From positions 6,976,001 to 7,040,000 of the forward strand of contig NC_092566.1 in the NCBI RefSeq assembly GCF_037975245.1: 64,000 nt of DNA, written 5' to 3'. The DNA comes from Apostichopus japonicus (Eukaryota > Echinodermata > Holothuroidea > Aspidochirotida > Stichopodidae). The notes below the pieces were generated by a model. It saw only the letters and a program-made list of their open reading frames with translations. It searched no databases and had not been told where the DNA came from. The translations under genes were made by a program, and so were the position numbers. Below are positions 1-11,655 of the stretch, piece by piece; position 1 is the first letter of the stretch; the number at the start of each line of letters is the position of its first letter.

Positions 1-609
1 TCACCGATCGCTGAAATAGTGAAACTTCGTGATGAAAATGTTCAGAAAACTTTCCGGTAATGAGAAATAACAACATTCATTGATATACAAGCGAGAAACG
101 TTAAAAATTGTGTACAATTCGTGAGCCGTGTCCTTAAGTTTTCCACGGAGAACGAGTGACATCTGCGATGACGTCATTCTGAACAGAGGATAATAACAAC
201 ACGTTGTCACACGATAGCACGACTGATGGGCTGCGGCCTATACGGAAGCCTTTAATTCCATTTCTTTCACTGAGTTGCCGGCGATTCTGGCACTCGTCTA
301 GCTGAGCCTGGCTACAGTAGCTATACTGACCGCCGTGACATTATCAGTTATTTGCCGAGAGGTTTTTAACTTGCAGGCGTCGGGTGATTGGATTGGTGAA
401 TGAGTTTATCAGATGAAGAACTGGAAAATCGAAATAACCGATAAAGAAGCTCCCTTTCTCCTTTTCTCTATTCAGCTTTCCTTCTTTCTTCCCCTTCCGC
501 TCTCTTCACCTTTTCTCCTTTTGCCGACAGACCCAAAATTTGCCGACAGCGACCAAATTATTGGGGTGTGTGACACCCCACACACCCCCCCCCCCCCGCT
601 CGCTACGCC
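1..609. other. Upstream region without gene
   Basis: No recognisable coding sequence. The first half of the + frame at 413-781 is low-complexity (CTTTTCTCC tracts and a poly-C run at 585-598). Confidence 0.6.
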
Positions 610-779
610 CCTGCACGCGGAATTATCCAAACTGTTTCCAAATGAACCGATTCTAGCCTACAAAAGGGCCCAAAATCTCAAAGATTTACTTGTTAACTCA
701 AGGTTTCATACTAACGAAGAATCAGCTGACTCTCAAGGTTCACACGAAGCTCTTTTAGATGCTCTTATAGCTGTACTAT
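610..779 (+). pseudogene. Reverse-transcriptase element scrap, probably Penelope-like
   Basis: The frame reads LHAELSKLFPNEPILAYKRA, then QNLKDLLVNSRF. The pattern FP..P..AYKR..NLKDLLV.S is a linker I know from C-terminal parts of Penelope-like RT elements, before the GIY-YIG nuclease. It stops at 779 with no nuclease motif after it. Assignment to this class is from memory of the motif and is tentative. Confidence 0.4.
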
Positions 780-2183
780 GAGTCCATAAAAACTCGTGCA
801 CAGAAAATAGATGCATTTTGAGAACGAGACGCCCAGGCCGAATATAAAATATTCAAAGGCCACTACTGATGAAGCTCCTCCTATAAAGTTTGAGAGCAGA
901 AACCGGTCTAGTGGGTCATAAGAACCTACACTAGTCTCTCCTACTATGAACAGTACACTCAATTCACCTAATAGGTGCAATTATGTTTCACCACGAGGAG
1001 CATGCTATAAGTTCATGTTCCTCGGGCCCTCCCTTAAAAATACTTCAGGTTCTTGGCGACTACGTTGCGTTAGATAGTGTAAAACCGCCTACACCCCCTT
1101 TCATTCAGATAATTATGATATACTTGCTAACTGTGCATTGAGTTTCCCTGACAGTATTAGTCAGCACTATAGTACTGAGCCGTATCTAATTAATACGTGA
1201 TGTCGCGTAGGCCTGATAATTGCCTTAGTTTCAAATTTGGAATAAAAACGATCGCGTTTCAGGGAAGAGCAGCTGGATATATATTAGGCTTTTCTTTCAC
1301 CAAGTTATGCCTATTAGGAATCTGAAGTACTCCCACATTAAAAAAACGCAACTGATTTCCAAAAAGGGGGCCGGGCCGGGTCGCCCCCCCCCCTGGATCC
1401 GCCCCTGAAGTGTAATGTTCTCTCACACAGGAGACTCGAACACGTTTAAGGATGATGTCATTAAGGCACATACACTTGGAAGTCCTGAAAAGCCTGAAGT
1501 ATACTAATCGTATAGGGTGGAGTAACAACGATAACCTCTTAAATCAATATTGACATGAATGTTAGTAATATTATGGCGTTAACTTAAGTAGCCCTAACAT
1601 CAGTAATAGTGGTCAGAAGGTATTGGAGCCAGCAAGAGAGGCAATGTTCAAAATGTCCTGAGAGCAGCGATCCAAGCAATCGAACAACCGAAAAACACTT
1701 TATACATCGCAGTAGACTAGGCCTGCATTGTCAGAACACGGTCGATATTAACACTTACGTTACGTCTTACTGATAGGCCTATAGGCCTATACCGTTACTG
1801 ATAGGGATTACTAACAACGTTGATGGAAATGTTGACATCTGTTTTACGACTTAACAGTAACGATATAGCTTAACACAGTTGATACTAAGTACGTACCGGA
1901 AGTACACGTCATAGACGAATAAGCCTATGTCAATGCACTGTATCACTGTACGTCAGGTTGACATGAACACATCGGTTCGTGTTGCTATGCCAACTGGACG
2001 CAGTCGCATCATGTCCTTATTTTACTTTGCATTGTTTTCAGACTTCTAACTATAATAAAAGTTAAGAACAACGGGGTACCATTTCGAGATAATTATTGGT
2101 TAAGTTTCTCGTAAGGTTTTAATAAAACTGTAACATTCTAAGATGAAAATTAATGTTTATTTTGTGCTTTGTATGAATGAACT
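780..2183. other. Region without gene
   Basis: Nothing coding seen. A poly-C with CCTGGATCCGCCCCTG near 1385-1407 resembles a hAT-type MITE end. Confidence 0.55.
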
Positions 2184-2351
2184 GGGTTAATCAACGGTCT
2201 ACCGTGCGGTTATCGCAGGATAATGCACTCACGGGGAGCATATTCCTGTCGCTAGATGCACTCGGCCTACTGCCCCGTGCATCGCTTGAGTTATATACCC
2301 CCGGTCGTGCATTATCCTGCAGTAAACGCACGGTAGGCCGTTGATTAACCC
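2184..2351. mobile_element. Palindromic MITE, 168 bp
   Basis: It starts GGGTTAATCAACGG..CTACCGTGCG and ends with the complement; a second paired block GCAGGATAATGCAC lies further in. The flanks are ACT on both sides, so a 3-bp target duplication is possible. It would fold into one long hairpin. Confidence 0.75.
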
Positions 2352-2559
2352 ACTAATTATCTCCTAGATGCACTATATGTTATTGCAGTCTGAAAAATGG
2401 CAGACCCAAACCCCTCTCCCCGACGTGATGTTTTCAATGAGGCTACTTATCAAATAGAGCAAGGCCTTCCTGAGTTATTTGAGTACGTTGTTTATCACAA
2501 CAAATTTCTACAATATAAGCTTAAAGGGTGTGAAGACTCCCGCACAAAGAAACGTCTCA

Positions 2560-2875
2560 TGCCGGTAATCTGACCTAGTTTCGAATGAGGTGTAACAGAA
2601 GTGTTAAACACCACCATCGATCCCAGAAAATACACACACAGCTTGCTACTATCGGTAATTAGACACTAGTGTACAGTCAGTACATACAGCTACGGTCAAT
2701 ACCCACAGCACGGTGTACATAGCAGCGTGGACATCTCAGGTCTAGATAAAAGATAACAAGGTATCACGTTTCATTACTGTCTGCATTTTGTAGCGACCGG
2801 AAGAAAACTCCACTTGCAAGCAACGGAAAGTAAACTTTCGCAGAGCGCGGCACGCGGTTTGGGGCGAGTCTTCCA
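2560..2875 (+). repeat. Dispersed repeat, inverted copy of 22.09-22.43 kb
   Basis: Long shared blocks with the 22-kb intronic segment on the other strand (GTGTACAGTCAGTACATAC, GAGGTGTAACAGAAGTGTT). Class unknown; no coding frame. Confidence 0.85.
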
Positions 2876-5194
2876 TGCCTTAAAGATAATGGTTTGGTTT
2901 GCTCCTCCATAAAAACAATGTTTTAGATGAGATGTAACAAAATTAAGAAGAGGAAAACAGAATCCACATCAAGAACGGTGAACCTCGCGTCTAAAAGGAG
3001 GACATGATGTTCTTTTGTTCCTTAAATGTACAGAATAAAATATATAAAGTAAGAAAAGAATGGTTCATATATAGTTTAATGCAGTCTGTATATCACCATA
3101 TATGGGTTTACCAGACAGAGGATTCGAACAATTCGTAAAACTTACGTAGAATTTGTTTCAAAGAAATTCTCTTGAACAATCGTCACGCCACAACAGTTTA
3201 CTGCGATAAGTTCGTTGTTCATATATGAAGTTTCGGGTCCTTTGATTTTAATTGAAGCTATTTTAGTCAATACCGTAACACAATAAAATTATATATTACA
3301 ATAACCCATAACTTATTGTATGACAGTTATTTGGAGAACAAGGGATACTCTTCTAGATAATGGACACGTCTAATACAATTTTTTTTTTGCTTTGCTTTTT
3401 TTCCTCCAGAGGGTGTTCACATATAATTCTTTGCAAGTTAATAACGCATTGCATTAATAAGGTTTAATATGCACCAGTCCAATTCTGTGAACGTGTGTGA
3501 ACTTTGGACGATATACAAAAATTGCTCATATGGTTGCAAATAAATGAAATAATAATTTTTTTTTCTTCAGATTGTCGCAAAATTGAACTTACGATAAGTC
3601 ATTAAGAATTTAAGATGTACCACATATTCGAATCATTTAAAGCGAAAGCGTTTATTTTCATAAGGGTAATCCACCGAGAATCCGGTTTTCTCCTATTTTT
3701 ATAACATATATCACAGAATAAAAACATTTGAAATGAAACGTCTATGAAAATACAACAATGGGATTTCCAAAGTTCTGCAGTATGAACGGTTATGGTTGAA
3801 GCGGCACATGAGAAGGGGAGGACTTAAAGAACGGTGCCCGGGGAGGGGGGTCCTATGAAGGGTTTTGTAGGGACTGGTAGAAGAGCGTTGGCCGGCAATG
3901 GTGGGTATTTTTTTTTTTTTGGAGGGGGGGGGGGTGGAATGGAATATACAATCACTGCAGATTGTTTTTGACACGTTTATCAGTGTATAGCCAAGGAATA
4001 GCACAGAACGGTTCATGAAGAAGCGATAGAACAACCACTTAATAATACTAAACAAAAATCAACAAAGACAATCAGGGATTACAGGGTACCAAAACAAGAG
4101 TATTATTAATTTGTATATAATTAATGCAGAAATGCTCTCGGAAATGTCAGAAGCATTTATATATAAAATATATTATTATTACTCCCTATTATATGTCAAG
4201 GTTAATTAGAGACATTTTGAAGGTGCATATTTTGAAATTACATTTTCGTATAAAATCTTACAGTCGTCTTTTTGTGGCTGGATTGTTTGTTTATGTACTT
4301 TTTCGCTTTTCTACTTCAGTTCTATAGTCTAACTTGAACACTTACTTTCAAATTCCACACCCTCCCCCCCTCACTATACCTCCCACCCCGCCCCTCCTGT
4401 GACATAGTGGCATATATGAGGGACAACTTTTGGCCAATTGTGACAAGCAATAAGTTTAATAATAAAATTCACTCGTGGGCAAACGTTTTCTTGGTTTCCT
4501 CCAGTTTCTAAGATCGTATTTTCAAGTAAATAATGAACCGACAGAACAGAAAGGCTGAGAATTATTATATAGATTATTGACTAAAGAGGGATTCCAATTG
4601 CAGTTATCTCTACACACTGAGGTATTTTAAAAGAAAAGCCACAAAAGATAGAACATGCAGCACGAAAACCAAACAACTTGATCCACTTTCAACACCCCCC
4701 CCCCACCCCTCTGCCACCCCCGCTGGCACCGAGACTGTAACCGCATGATCACGAGTCCCTTGGTAAAGGGGGATAGATACTTAACATGATCACGTTGAAG
4801 GTAGACTGAGGTATCCTGTGAATGTATATTTGGTGGAGATTCTTACAAAACCATTTCTGTCGTTCACGAAAACTGCTAGATAACTATCGGAAGGAATTTC
4901 AAGGTTTTCCGGTTTTTTACAATCGTTTTGTTTCTATTAAACAATAGTTTTAGCAAATTCCGATCACAATGTCGAAAGCGCTATGGAATGTAAGTCTTTT
5001 ATCTCAATTTTTCGGAATACCAAGGCTCTCTTCGCTCTATCGGAATGATAAGGATTATCCCCTCCCCCAATTGACAGAGTTCGTTGAAATTTTACACCAT
5101 TGTGAACACTCATTGAGGGCTTGTTATAATTATCATTCACTGATAACAGTTAACTACACCAACCATACAAACGTAGCTCTTCTTGGAATTTCTT
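2876..5194. other. Region without gene
   Basis: AT-rich, with C/G homopolymers at 3.92, 4.36 and 4.70 kb. The ORFs here (3711-4055, 4124-4327, 4969-5199) have no recognisable motif. Confidence 0.55.
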
Positions 5195-6420
5195 GTTAGC
5201 TCAACGGGAATTAGAACAACGTCATAATGGACACAGGACCGAGTTGAATGGGGAGGGGAGGGGACTATTAATATAGGAGGGGAGAGGAACCAACAATTGA
5301 AGGGACATACTTTTCGTGCACGTGATGGTGACAAAAAGGGCGGGGGGAGGCAGTAATCTGCACGGCGAGTTTATGAAGTTCAACACTTAGACAGGTTGAC
5401 ACAGGACCGAGTTGAATAGGGAGGGGTGCTAATAATTTAGGAGGGGTGCCAACAGTTGAAGGGACAGTTGAAGTGGGTCATGAGGCATGGATTGAACTTT
5501 GTAACTGGTTCATAAAGAAGCATAATTTCGATGGTCATAACATATTCTTCGACAGATACTTGTCTAGCGTTTAGGCAACAACTATTATAACATATTCTTC
5601 GACAGATATTTGTCTAGCGTTTAGGCAACAATTATCACACTGTATAGTCCATGCCTATGTGGCGTTTATGAAGTTCAACCGTTAGACGGGTTGACACAGG
5701 ACCGAGTTGAATGAGGAGGGGGAGGGGGACCAATAATTTAGGAGGGGTGCAAACAATTGAAGGGACATACTTTTCGTGCACGTGATGGTGAAAATGGGGG
5801 GGGTAGTTTGCAAGGGGAGGGGACATGGGGCATGGATTGAACTTCGTAACTGGTTCATAGAGAAGCATAATTTCGATGTCTATAACATATTCTTCGACGG
5901 ATACTAGTTAACTACTTGTCTAGCCAGTGGCAGAGCTAGGGGTATTGGTCAGGAGGGGCAAGAATGGTCTGTAGGGGCGCTTTCGACACTATCTAAGCGG
6001 AGCGCCGCCACAGGTTGGCGCGTAGCGTACAGAAATTTTTTGAGTAAAGATACTCCCTAGATCGCCGGAAATGACCATTTCCGGGCCTGGCTAATTTGCA
6101 GATAAACGAAGAATAAATAGGTGTCATAGCCAAATTACATCAACAAAATGTGACAAATGTCAATAAGTAGATTAGAGCGCAATAAACAAGTCAATAATCT
6201 AGAATAAGTAAAACGTGGTAAAAAGCTGAAAAGGGCGTCAGCAGACCATTTGAGTCCGTCAGGGCGGGGGGTGGCATCCGCCCCCTTGACTGTATGGACG
6301 CTCCGCCACTGTGTCTAGCTTTCAGGCAACAATTATCACACTGTATATTCCATGCCATATATGTATAGCGTTTATGAAGTTCAACAGTTATAGACGGGTT
6401 GGATACCCTGGAACTCAAAC
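5195..6420. repeat. Locally duplicated segments
   Basis: ACACAGGACCGAGTTGAAT recurs at about 5231, 5400 and 5695; AAGGGACATACTTTTCGTGC at two sites; and CATATTCTTCGACAGATA at about 5541, 5588 and (variant) 5886. The array is split by the hAT MITE at 5925. Confidence 0.85.
5925..6311 (+). mobile_element. hAT-type MITE with 8-bp target duplication
   Basis: The ends are CAGTGGCAGAGC and GCTCCGCCACTG. The flank TGTCTAGC is exact on both sides (5917-5924, 6312-6319), and the uninterrupted target is visible in neighbouring duplicate copies (CTTGTCTAGCGTTTAGGC). It is 387 bp with no coding capacity. Confidence 0.93.
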
Positions 6421-8214
6421 CTGGATGAAACAACAATAACAACAGTCGTGTTTACTGATCTGTGATAACCATAACACGAGTTTGCATTATAACCCTTACA
6501 ATAGATCATTCAGTATATTTACTTTGGTGATCCTTGGAATTGAAATATTTACCGATCAAACTAGAAAAAGAAAAAGGTAAATATGTGATAAAAAGGGGAA
6601 GAGGGGGGGGGGGGACGATAATGTGACCTACAGAAATGAGAACGAAAAAGAGGTGGTTCAGGTAAAAGGTGTGAATGTAAAGGAGAGTAAGGTAACATTT
6701 CCTGTATCAAAACTTACTTCGGAGCAGGGCCGTGTAAGCTTTCGACTATAGGAATTCTAGTTAGGCTATCTCAAGACAAACTTCATAACGTTCGTTTGGT
6801 AGTCTATCCTTGTAAACCTAAATTAAGCTAACAATTATTAGCTTGAACGGGTAGGTTGTTATGTTTAAAAAAGCAACAACAACCAAAACCAACACAAAAC
6901 CAACAATATCAAACTATATTAACTATCATGCTAAACTCACGGTAGATATACGGTGCCATGCAAGCTATCATATATAACATCCATACCGTGCACATGCAGG
7001 ATTTCTGACGAGGTAAGGAAGGGGAGAAGTCAAAATTTCCTGACCGATTAAGGTTGAAGTCATGGGGGGGGGGGGGGGGAGTCACCGAATATATGGGCTT
7101 TATTCTGATGCTTATTAATGTTGTAAATAAAAATAAACACGGATTTTATAGTACATCCGCCATATACCAGTTAAAAACACCTACGCGAGACCTGCACAAA
7201 ATCCTTGTAGGACACAAAGCTTTGTGGTGTGCCTTTTTGACGTTTCATGGCAATGCGCGTTGTAGCGGGAAGAAATTCCTTTACAGTGTGCACCAATATT
7301 ACTGGACATTAGTAGCTTCTTTTATATGTTTCAGCATGGTACTTTAAGTGTATGTTTGTTTCGGCGTTTTGTGTATATTCTCACAATGTTGGTTGCTTTT
7401 CTTACTAAAAGTTTCAGGAACCAAAATTCCATTTATTCTGTTACTTTATTTCGAAGCAATGATATTCGCCCCCTTCTCAATGTCGTTAATCTATATTTGG
7501 TCACTATTACGTACTATTGCTCCATACGAACGGACACATGACCAGTATTACATACCTCTTATGGCAGAATATAAATTTAGCTTAAAGAGTAACAAAGAAA
7601 AACTTTAGTCCAGAGTTGAAAATGAAAATAAGGTTAAACACCAATACATCTGATAAGCAAATAGCAAATAGAATAGGCAAAAATTTGTTGATCATTGCAT
7701 ACAAAATTAATATGTACAGATTGACAATACTGCAACAAGATGATAATATTTGTTTTCGATGTGTATTTATCTCTCTTGAGATATTACGTTGTTGCCGCAA
7801 GGTTCGAATCCCGAAATGGAATCTCGATGGAAAGTTTTTTCACTGTTCTGGATTTTTCAACTGCCAGATGACTTGCCCAACAATCGGAATAATTATCTTC
7901 AAGAGAATACATTTTATATCTCAAAGAGGTTACAGGAATAATTGTTAAAGAGTTCTTCAATATTATTATCCCTAATTTTAGCTCGCCAAAATTGCTAGAA
8001 GGTTCTGACCAAACAAATTCTTTCCAGACATTTCGGGGAGAGAGAGAGGTGGAGAGAGAGGTGGAGAGTTTGCCAAATTGAGGGTGACAGTAAAGTACTT
8101 GAAATAAGTGGTATTTGTTAGCTTTCTAGCATATTCTGGGACTATACTAATGACATCATAAACCCTTTAATCTGGTGAAGAGATATTACTTTTTCAGTAC
8201 TTACCTAAAATGCG
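6421..8214. other. Region without gene
   Basis: ORFs at 7054-7608 and 7616-7948 have no recognisable motif. A poly-G run is at 7062-7079, and a fragment of SINE family 1 (GGTTCGAATCCCG, TTTTTTCACTGTTCTGG) lies at 7798-7855. Confidence 0.55.
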
Positions 8215-8790
8215 TATGTTCCCTCATGTCTCCGGTGACCATTTCATGTATACATCGAATATTTGATGTCTCAGATGACTTCTTGATGCATCCAACGAAT
8301 ATTTCATATCTCCGATGACTATTCATGTACTTATCGGATATTGCGTTCTGCGATGATTATTCATGTATCCACTGTCGAATACTTTGATGTCTCGGATGAC
8401 TGCTTGAAGTATCCAGTGAAGATTTCATATTTCCGATGAATATTTCATGTATCCGTCAGTTTCTGTTTACGTCTCAGGTGACTGTCTCATTTATGCACGG
8501 AATATTTTATGTCTCTGATGACTGCTTCATGTATCCATGGAATATTTAATACTTCCGATGACTATTTCATGTATGAATCGATCATTTGTCTCTGGTTACT
8601 ATTTCATCTATCTACAGAATATGTTTATGACTCTGATGAGTTTCTCAATCCATCCGATGGAAAATTTGCGATGCAATGTCTTCCTCAAGTATCCGATGTT
8701 TATTTCATACATCTCCGATGACTATTTCATATATACATGGAATAGTGCATGTCTCAGATAACAGCTGCATGTCTGTATCAATCGAATATG
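8215..8790 (+). repeat. Degenerate minisatellite (GATGACTATTTCATGTATCC)
   Basis: Words such as CCGATGACTATTTCATG, CGAATATTTGATGTCTC and GATGACTGCTTCATG recur about every 30-60 bp with many changes. The overlapping frames are repeat artefacts. Confidence 0.85.
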
Positions 8791-9324
8791 TTATGGCTTT
8801 ATTATGGCTCTGTTTTTTAATGTATTAACTGAATATGTCTGCAATGACCATTCCACGCTCCCAACAACTCTCTTACATGTGCTTCCTTGACATATCTTAA
8901 TAGAATCTCTGCAAAATGCTTGTGCTTGCCATACCAAGTTGCGAAAGTTAACGTTAAGAACCTGTGTACTACTTGGTTTGTTCATTTAACCTGCAAAGCA
9001 AAGGGGAAAAATCGGATAAAAGGAAATAGAAGACTACCCGTTCAATTATTATCGTTACAGATTGTTGGGTTGTGCATTTGGCTATATTCATAAGCGTGTT
9101 TGCATTATGGCCATTTGCCAAAATAAAGAATGAAAACATTACCATTTCAGAGAATACTTGATGGCATGCTCAAGATACTGTAGAATTTATGAACACATAT
9201 TTTTAGAATATTGGTTAGGGGTTGGGGAGGGAAGGTAAGGGGCTTGGAAAAACGTTTTTCTGTTGGTGTATATAAGTGTGTATCATGTACTTCTGACCTA
9301 TAGATATCCATATATCCATTACAG
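8791..9324. other. Region without gene
   Basis: Nothing recognised; a short G-rich stretch lies near 9.22 kb. Confidence 0.55.
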
Positions 9325-9470
9325 GTTTCGAACCTCTGGACATACAATCAGTGTCCATGGTCTAGTTGGTTAGGGTGTCCGCATAAAAAGCGGGAGGCTC
9401 AGGTTCGAATCCCGATGGAGGCTGGAAGTTTTTTTCACTGTTCTGGCTTTTCAACTCAACATAATTTCAA
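9325..9470 (+). repeat. SINE family 1, plus-strand copy (left arm of inverted pair)
   Basis: It contains the tRNA-like segment TGGTCTAGTTGGTTAGGGTG, the B box GGTTCGAATCCC, then GGAGGCTGGAAG and TTTTTTTCACTGTTCTGG. The arm reads TTTCGAACCTCTGGACATAC at its start. Confidence 0.88.
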
Positions 9471-9485
9471 ATATATATATATATA

Positions 9486-9756
9486 GAAATGAAAATCGTA
9501 ATGAGTTGGAAAATCAAGAACAGTGAAAAAACTTTCAGCCTCCACCGGGATTCGAACCACGGGCCTCCCGCTCTGTACGCGGACACCCTAACCACTAGGC
9601 TATGGACGCTGATTGTATGTCCAGAGGTTCGAAACCGGTAAGGAAGATCGTAATTCCACTGTAGGCGTTTGTCACCTGTATCGAACAATACTAGTTCTGT
9701 TTTTGGTGGCATATTTTGCCTTACTCTAGAGATCAAACATGATGCTAACCAACTCG
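9486..9756 (-). repeat. SINE family 1, minus-strand copy (right arm of inverted pair)
   Basis: This is the same family as 41400-41664, near full length, with the complementary B box GGGATTCGAACC and A box CCTAACCACTAGGC. It faces the 9325-9470 copy across a 15-bp TA spacer. Confidence 0.9.
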
Positions 9757-9822
9757 AAAATCATTTGTGATTCCTAAAGCCGGATCTCGAAAGAGATACT
9801 TTGAACAGACTTTATGTTAATG

Positions 9823-9918
9823 CAATATATATATTATATATATTATATATATATATATATTGATTGATTGATTGATTGATTGATTTATTTTTATATTATA
9901 TATAAATACACATATATA

Positions 9919-9967
<49 letters not shown>

Positions 9968-9978
9968 CTATATATATA
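9823..9978. repeat. (TA)n microsatellite with (TTGA)n insert
   Basis: TA arrays flank six units of TTGA/ATTG at about 9861-9887. The insert followed by TTTATTTTT resembles, in complement, the tail of the LINE at 34.25 kb, so it may be a tail remnant. Confidence 0.9.
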
Positions 9979-11616
9979 TAGGATAGCGGTGAGAGGTACA
10001 TGGTACACGCTTATACACCAACTGTAGTGCGTTGTATTTGAATTGTGTAGAGTGTTAGCGATTATTATACCGGTAAAATAATAACGATTACTTATACCCT
10101 AGTGGGCTTCATGGCGATTACAAGAAATAAAAACATCTTGTCATGTAAATTAATGAATGCATCATTTAACCAGAACAAACATTCAGCAGCGACAGGGAAG
10201 TAAACTATCAACCATATCCTACTACACTGAGTTATGACAAATAATTAGACATGTTACAGTTACGTTTAATATATATAAGTGTGAAAGGTCAGCTACAAGA
10301 ATTTATTGTCATACCGGTATGTCTGTGGACGTACAAGGACGTAACAGGGAGTCGGTTAATAGTAAGGAAGAAGGGAGGGGTATGGGGAGGGGGTGAGGGT
10401 GAGGGTCTGGTGAGAGGACGGGGACGAGGGATATGGGAAATGTTACACAATTGCTAAACGTTCAATTAAGGCACCAAACCTACCCGCATCTCTGGGTATC
10501 GGTAGCTATATCTAAAAGAAACATATCCCTATTGGTTGCTTCCATTTCTTAAAGTTTTCACTGTTTACTTCTTGAAGGATATCAAATTCATCTCAAAGAA
10601 ATCTAGGATGGCAATAATCTACTATGATACTTTGATATATGGATTAAAACTGGAAAAACCACATGTCGTGGACCTGAGTCTTTGAAGACTTTAATGTTAC
10701 AAAAAATATGAGTTTAAAACAAACATGGTATCATCGTCCATAACGGGCAACCAAGGGATTAAGGTGTGTATGGGTGGGGGTGTGGGGTCGGGTGGGTGGG
10801 TGTAGGCGATATACAAAATGTCCACGTCAGCCTCACTCACAAGTATGCGTATGATACCTTCCACAGTTATCGCCATGAGGATTAATGTAGACATTTAATT
10901 GTTGACATTCCAGCAAGGGGGTGAAAATATGTTATCATAGATATAGGTCTCTACTAAAGGCCTGCAATACTAAAATAAAATCACTTTTCGATCACTTTTA
11001 GCGAGATTGATTATATACTTATTAAACCTCCACTGATTCAGAGGACATTCAAATCATCTTCTTCATTCATCTATACTGCCTCCCTCTTGCTTGCTGTTCT
11101 CTTCCACTTGCTGTCAAAAAAAAAAAAAAAAAGAGAGAAAAGGAGGACGTTTTGTAATAGAAAGCAGAAGTAACTTCGAGTATTTCTACTTCAGTATCTT
11201 AATGTGAAGATCAAGTGGTATTTGCCTGCACGAGTCTCCTAACTATAGTCCAAGTTCATTTGGTATCATTCTCTTGTCGCTAGTAAAAGGAGATGGAATT
11301 TTACCGAAGAAGTCTGGAATTTCAAATCTTTTCTTTCTGTTGGATATTTTTCACTCCTATAATTGGGTTATCGAGTGAATTATCTGGTCAGTAATATATA
11401 TATATTTTTTAATGAGTTGCTTTGTTTTATGTATATAATTAATAAACGGAACTGTTATCATGAAATCTTATTTCTTTTCAGCATGTGGTAAGCTATATAA
11501 TAACGAAGAAGAAAATAATTGCAATTCCAGCTAATGGTTGCATTAATGATATAGTTTAACGTCTGCAGGAAAATTAACCAGAATATATATGTCAAAACGT
11601 TTGTTTCATATCTTAA

Positions 11617-11655
<39 letters not shown>

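Noticed and set aside
7054-7948. Cluster of + frames (97, 71, 86 and 110 codons)
   Set aside because: No domain, signal or splice-phase logic; overlapping frames in AT-rich sequence and a SINE scrap at 7.8 kb.
9565-9640. Minus-strand tRNA-like cloverleaf
   Set aside because: Part of SINE family 1, also present at 41.5 kb with the same flanks.
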